DNA from: Myxococcales bacterium
Lineage (GTDB): Bacteria > Myxococcota_A > UBA796 > GCA-2862545
DNA length: 32,887 bases
NCBI GenBank assembly: GCA_019634415.1
Contig: JAHQVJ010000063.1
Span: forward strand, 1-32,887
Direction of reading: 5' to 3'
Every line of letters begins with the position of its first letter. Positions within the stretch are counted from its first letter, which is position 1. Shown here piece by piece: positions 29,724-32,887 of this stretch. Both the position numbers and the translations under genes were made by a program. A model generated the notes under the pieces. The model was not told the DNA's origin. It worked only from the letters and a program-made list of their open reading frames with translations, and did not search any database.

Positions 29724-29951
29724 ATGGCTGTGACCATCACGTATTGCGGGGCTTGAGGGTACCTGCCGAAGGCCGTCCGGGCGGCGGCCGCACTGAAGGA
29801 TGAGCTGGGGATCTCCGCGGAGCTGATCAAGGGCGGCGGCGGGATCTTCTTGGTGGAAGTGGACGGAACCGAGGTGGCGCGCAAGACACCGCAGACCGGG
29901 TTCCCGAGCAACGAGCAGGTGGTGGCCGCGGTGAGGCAGGCAGCGGGCTAA
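29724..29951 (+). CDS. SelW/Rdx-family selenoprotein with in-frame TGA (Sec)
   Basis: A 75-residue thioredoxin-like protein read through one TGA. ATG 29724 has AGGAGG 7 bases upstream. Codons 1-10 give MAVTITYCGA, then TGA at 29754-29756 (residue 11), then GYLPKAVRAAAAL and on to a TAA at 29949-29951. Cys8-x-x-Sec11 followed by GYLPKA is the SelW/SelT/Rdx redox motif, and the length fits bacterial family members. Codon use after the TGA stays strongly GC3-biased (GCC, CTG, GTG, AAC), so the frame is still under selection. A suitable SECIS-like hairpin follows the TGA. Family members are thought to reduce thiols or bind selenium carriers. The glycosyltransferase start is 9 bases downstream. 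Standard gene callers would miss this gene or start it after the TGA. Confidence 0.85.
29771..29789 (+). ncRNA. Candidate bacterial SECIS hairpin
   Basis: Fourteen bases after the TGA a 7-base-pair stem (GGCCGTC with GGCGGCC, one G-U pair) closes a 5-base loop, CGGGC. The distance from the UGA and a G as second loop base fit what is known of SelB-binding SECIS elements in bacterial coding regions. Confidence 0.6.
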
Positions 29952-29960
29952 GCCCAGTCC

Positions 29961-31193
29961 GTGCCCCCCCTCCTGTCCGCCGATGCCACCGCCCTCGATG
30001 TGGGGGTGGCGTGCGTGATGGGGGCGGTGCTGTTGCGGTGGGCGGTGGCCCTGGTGCTGGCGGCGTCGGACTGGCTGCGGCAGCGACAGTCCGCCCCCGA
30101 CCCCCTCGACGTGGAGCCGCTGACGGTCATCGTGCCGGCGTGGAACGAAGCCACGGTCATCGAGCGCACGGTGCGAAGCCTGCTGGCGAGCGATCTGCCG
30201 GATCTGGCCGTGGTGGTGGTGGACGATGGCTCCACCGACGCCACGGCGGCCATCGTGCGGGACCTGGTGGAGCACGAGCCGCGCCTGACCCTGGTGCAGC
30301 AGCCGCGCAACGCGGGCAAGGCCGAGGCACTGAACGCGGGGCTGCGTGTGGCCGACACGGCCTTGGTGGTCACGGTGGACGCGGACACCCTGGTGGAGCG
30401 CCAGTGCCTGCGCTGGCTGGTGGCCACCCAGCGCCAGACGGGTGCCGACGCAGTGGCGGCCAACGTGCGGGTGGGCAACCGTCGTCTGGCTCCTTTGGCC
30501 CGGTGGCAGTCGCTGGAGTACGTCGCGGGCCTCAACCTGGACCGACGGGCGCTGCACCGGCTGTCGCTGATCACCACGGTGCCGGGAGCGGCGGCCCTGT
30601 GGCGGCGGGAGACGGTGCTCTCGGCGGGAGGCTTCTCCTCGGACACCTTGGCGGAGGACACGGATCTGTCGGTCACGCTGCTCCGCTCCGGTGGGCTGTT
30701 GGCCTTTCAGGATCGCGCCCACGCCTACACGGAGGCGCCGGTCATGCCCTATGCCCTGTGGCGGCAGCGGCGGCGCTGGCTCACGGGCAACCTCGGCTGT
30801 ATCCGCAAGCACGGCCTGGGAGCGGGTGCGGGCCTGGGGGTGCGGCTGGTGGCGCTGCCGAACCTGTGGTTCGCCCACATCGGCGTGTACCTGGTACCGG
30901 TGGTGGTGTGGGCCTGGGTGACCTTCGGTCGGGGGGCAGAGGAGCTGCAGCTGCTGGGCACGCTGGCGGCGGTGGGGCTGGCGCTGGATCTGACGGGGAT
31001 CCTGGGAAGCTACCTGGCGGATCGGGCGGATCCGTGGGACCTGCTGCAGCTGCCGCTGCAGCGGCTGCTGTACCCGACGTTCCTGTGGGGAGTGTTCGCC
31101 TCGGTGGTGACGCTGCGGCCGAGGGCCTGGGCGAGCATCGAGCGGCGGGGCACGGCGTTGATCGGAACTCGTCGCCCTCGTGGTGGCGGTTGA
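29961..31193 (+). CDS. Processive family-2 glycosyltransferase
   Basis: A 410-residue membrane enzyme. An N-terminal helix (about 13-36) is followed by a GT-A catalytic domain with VVDDGSTD (87-93), VTVDADT (138-143, metal-binding DAD), AEDTDLS (catalytic acid Asp233) and QRRRW (269-273), the QxxRW signature of processive beta-glycosyltransferases such as PgaC, BcsA or hyaluronan synthases. Two or three C-terminal helices follow (about 298-322 and 330-350, plus another near 370-388). It should add sugar from a UDP donor to a growing chain and export it, but neither sugar nor linkage can be read. It starts with a GTG 9 bases after the selenoprotein stop, so the two may share a transcript, though no functional link is obvious. 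Confidence 0.88.
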   Translation: MPPLLSADATALDVGVACVMGAVLLRWAVALVLAASDWLRQRQSAPDPLDVEPLTVIVPAWNEATVIERTVRSLLASDLPDLAVVVVDDGSTDATAAIVRDLVEHEPRLTLVQQPRNAGKAEALNAGLRVADTALVVTVDADTLVERQCLRWLVATQRQTGADAVAANVRVGNRRLAPLARWQSLEYVAGLNLDRRALHRLSLITTVPGAAALWRRETVLSAGGFSSDTLAEDTDLSVTLLRSGGLLAFQDRAHAYTEAPVMPYALWRQRRRWLTGNLGCIRKHGLGAGAGLGVRLVALPNLWFAHIGVYLVPVVVWAWVTFGRGAEELQLLGTLAAVGLALDLTGILGSYLADRADPWDLLQLPLQRLLYPTFLWGVFASVVTLRPRAWASIERRGTALIGTRRPRGGG

Positions 31194-31235
31194 GCCGGTT
31201 GGTGCTTCTTCCACGTTTCTCGGGAGAGGGGTGCC

Positions 31236-32210
31236 ATGACGACGTACGACGAAATCTTGGGAGAGGCAGCCGGTATCGGGCTGACCGTGTTGCTGATCTG
31301 CATAGGGTTCTTCGCGGCGTGGACGATCTGGCTGCACGCCTCTCGTGCGACCGCCGACCGTGTTCCCGTGATGCGCTCGTTGATCGCCATCCTGTTGCTG
31401 TCGTGGGTGGCCTCGATTGCTGCTTCCATCTCCCAGTTGGTCGGCTGGGACCTGGTGGAGGAGTTCGGTCTGCGCGCAGCATCCGGTGCCCTCGTCCGGG
31501 CTGGGGTGCTCGAGCAGATCACGTTGTGGGTGGTGCTGGGGGCAGGGTGGTGGATTTGTCGTGACGCGGCGGGGATGGTGGAGACGCACGCCCGACAGGA
31601 CACCCGAGACGCGTGGAGCCTGCGGTTCGCCTGGGTGGGCGCAGCATTCGGCGGTGTCGCGGGACTGGGGCTGTCGTTCCGATGGGAGGCGTTGCGATCT
31701 GCCTGGGAGGCGGTGTCCCTCGGGGGCGATCTGGCCATCATCGGCCTGTTGAACGGAGCCAGCGCCGCAGTGACGGCGGTGGCGTTGATGATGGCCACGC
31801 TCGGCGTGGCATCGCAATGGCCAACCCAGTCCGAGCTGTGGGTGAGGCACGGAGAAGCCAGGGTGAACGTGCTGCTGCACGCCTGGGTGGCCACGTGGGC
31901 GGGTAAGTGGGCGTTCTTCGGGATTCCGGAGCTCTTCCTCAACTCAGCGGCTTCCCTCGACGCTCCGATGCACTACCGACCCGAGCTATTGGCCCTGATG
32001 GACGTCACGGGTAAGGTCTGGACCATCGCTGGCCTGATCGTGATGGGGGCAGCCGTTGGGGCCGTGGCTGCGCGGGCTCGAGAGCTGCGTGGGGGAGCGT
32101 GGGCTCGACTAGGCGCAGGAGTCTTGATCGTCTTCGTCTGCATCGTGCGTTGGGCGGCGGTGCGCGACGAGTCGCTGAGGTTGCTCGCCCATGCCCTCGA
32201 GCTTCCGTAG
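31236..32210 (+). CDS. Polytopic membrane protein of unknown function
   Basis: A 324-residue membrane protein with about seven or eight hydrophobic segments, spread from residue 12 to 312 (for example IGLTVLLICIGFFAAWTIWL and LWVVLGAGWWICRDAAG). No transporter or enzyme motif is visible, and I do not recognise the family. ATG 31236 follows a GGGAGAGGGG run at good spacing. The gap to the glycosyltransferase is 42 bases, so it could be part of the same transcript. Its TAG stop directly abuts the stop of the convergent minus-strand gene. Confidence 0.7.
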   Translation: MTTYDEILGEAAGIGLTVLLICIGFFAAWTIWLHASRATADRVPVMRSLIAILLLSWVASIAASISQLVGWDLVEEFGLRAASGALVRAGVLEQITLWVVLGAGWWICRDAAGMVETHARQDTRDAWSLRFAWVGAAFGGVAGLGLSFRWEALRSAWEAVSLGGDLAIIGLLNGASAAVTAVALMMATLGVASQWPTQSELWVRHGEARVNVLLHAWVATWAGKWAFFGIPELFLNSAASLDAPMHYRPELLALMDVTGKVWTIAGLIVMGAAVGAVAARARELRGGAWARLGAGVLIVFVCIVRWAAVRDESLRLLAHALELP

Positions 32211-32887
32211 CTACGACCTGACACGGCAGTCGATGATCTGCTCGATCCCCGGCTCCGCGGCCAGCGCCTCGGCGGTGACGGAGTCGGCCTCCTCCTCCTT
32301 GCCTACCTCGGCCAACAGGCCTGCCTTCAGGCACATCAGGTAGGCATCCCGGCCGGCTACCACGAGCAGGCGATCCAGCAGCTCCACCGCCTCGGCGAGC
32401 CGGTTCGCCTCGATCTCTGCGAATACGCCGTACAGCAGCACGAAGGGGTTGCGCGGATGATCGGCCAGCAGCAGACGGTAGGCCGGCGGCCACTCGGGGT
32501 TGTCCGATGGCCAGGCCTGCAGGCGCAGGGTGCGCACCGTGGGGTGGCGCTGCAGGGCCGGGTCCAGGGCGTCGAAGGTAGCGAACACCGTAGCCGGATC
32601 GCCCTGCTGGATTGCGGCGAGCATGGCGGCCATGGCGTCTTCCGGGCCCGTGTGGTCCGGAACCCGTAGCTTGGGTCCCACCGGTGCCTTGGGGCGGATG
32701 CGAAGGGACTGGAGCTGGGGCAGGGTCCAGGTGCTCCAGTCCACGACGCGGACGCCGGCCTCGGTGCGTGCCACGTGCAGCACCATGTGCTCGACGCTGC
32801 CGTTCTCGCGCACCAGGCCGATGCGCACCAGTGACAGGTCACCGGCTCCCGGGGTCGTGCTCAGGTGGCGCACCCAGTTCGGCTCGG
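32211..32887 (-). CDS. C-terminal part of a TPR-like protein (start outside window)
   Basis: A minus-strand frame open to the right edge: the codons before the GTG at 32873 (Glu-Pro-Asn-Trp) continue without a stop, so the true start is probably beyond the window. The first part is a small beta-rich domain (LVRIGLVRENGSVEHMVLHV). The second part (about 120-215 from the GTG) is helical with TPR-like pairs, such as ANRLAEAVELLDRLLVVAGR and LLAEVGKEEEADSVTAEALA. It could be the tail of a tetratricopeptide or peptidase-linked protein. No catalytic residue is seen. Its stop directly abuts the stop of the neighbouring convergent gene. Confidence 0.55.
   Translation of the reverse strand, partial: EPNWVRHLSTTPGAGDLSLVRIGLVRENGSVEHMVLHVARTEAGVRVVDWSTWTLPQLQSLRIRPKAPVGPKLRVPDHTGPEDAMAAMLAAIQQGDPATVFATFDALDPALQRHPTVRTLRLQAWPSDNPEWPPAYRLLLADHPRNPFVLLYGVFAEIEANRLAEAVELLDRLLVVAGRDAYLMCLKAGLLAEVGKEEEADSVTAEALAAEPGIEQIIDCRVRS

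Noticed and set aside
29754..29756. TGA as a nonsense mutation in a pseudogene
   Set aside because: It lies exactly at the second redox position of C-x-x-U, the rest of the frame is well preserved, and a SECIS-like hairpin follows.
29388..31880. 830-codon open frame on the minus strand
   Set aside because: It covers the selenoprotein, the glycosyltransferase and a membrane gene in antisense, and shows only low-complexity Arg/His/Pro/Gln sequence.

Overview
The window is GC-rich and densely coded, and it most resembles the chromosome of a myxobacterial-type bacterium (Myxococcota or a close relative). The clues are many short-signal lipoproteins, an Asp/Ala-rich linker in front of lamin-tail domains, Cys-rich C-x5-C-x4-C segments, a DUF1552 + DUF1592 pair with an FG-GAP-type lipoprotein, a MYXO-CTERM-like tail, and a hybrid histidine kinase with an apparent V4R-type sensor. 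No rRNA, tRNA, CRISPR array or insertion sequence was seen.

Layout. 1-2009 (+): end of a TauE/SafE permease, an EamA transporter and a small unknown protein. 2006-3814 (+): a pectinacetylesterase/Notum-family lipoprotein. 3827-6791 (-): two paralogous membrane proteins, a double lamin-tail lipoprotein and another lipoprotein. 6830-9589 (-) and 9680-10849 (+): a divergent pair of signalling proteins, one kinase-REC-kinase and one REC-kinase. 10896-19764 (+): a tightly coupled seven-gene biosynthetic operon. 19768-23626: lipoprotein, decayed fragments, a large unrecognised protein and a MYXO-CTERM-like protein that has lost its stop. 23907-27740 (-): FG-GAP lipoprotein, DUF1592 and DUF1552 operon. 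27866-32210: cupin, membrane proteins, a secreted protein, a UGA-containing SelW/Rdx-like selenoprotein, and a processive family-2 glycosyltransferase. 32211-32887 (-): C-terminal part of a TPR-like protein.

The main discovery is the operon at 10896-19764. It encodes an acyl-CoA-dehydrogenase-like oxidase, an adenylation enzyme, a carrier protein fused to an alpha/beta-hydrolase domain, a flavin-dependent halogenase, a type III polyketide synthase, an aldehyde dehydrogenase-crotonase fusion, and an SDR. The specificity residues of the adenylation enzyme, read by alignment to GrsA, are D-L-L-Y-L-A-L-V-C. As I recall it, this is the signature of the prolyl-AMP ligases PltF and RedM. The first four genes therefore match the pyoluteorin/pentabromopseudilin (Plt/Bmp) route from L-proline to halogenated pyrrole-2-carboxyl-S-carrier protein. 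Joining that module to a type III PKS and an ALDH-crotonase fusion is a combination I do not know of. The alpha/beta-hydrolase half of the carrier protein has Gly at the nucleophile position.

A second hidden item is the 75-residue selenoprotein at 29724-29951. Ordinary ORF calling misses it because codon 11 is TGA. It has a C-x-x-U motif, a strong ribosome binding site, and a hairpin just after the TGA that fits a bacterial SECIS element.
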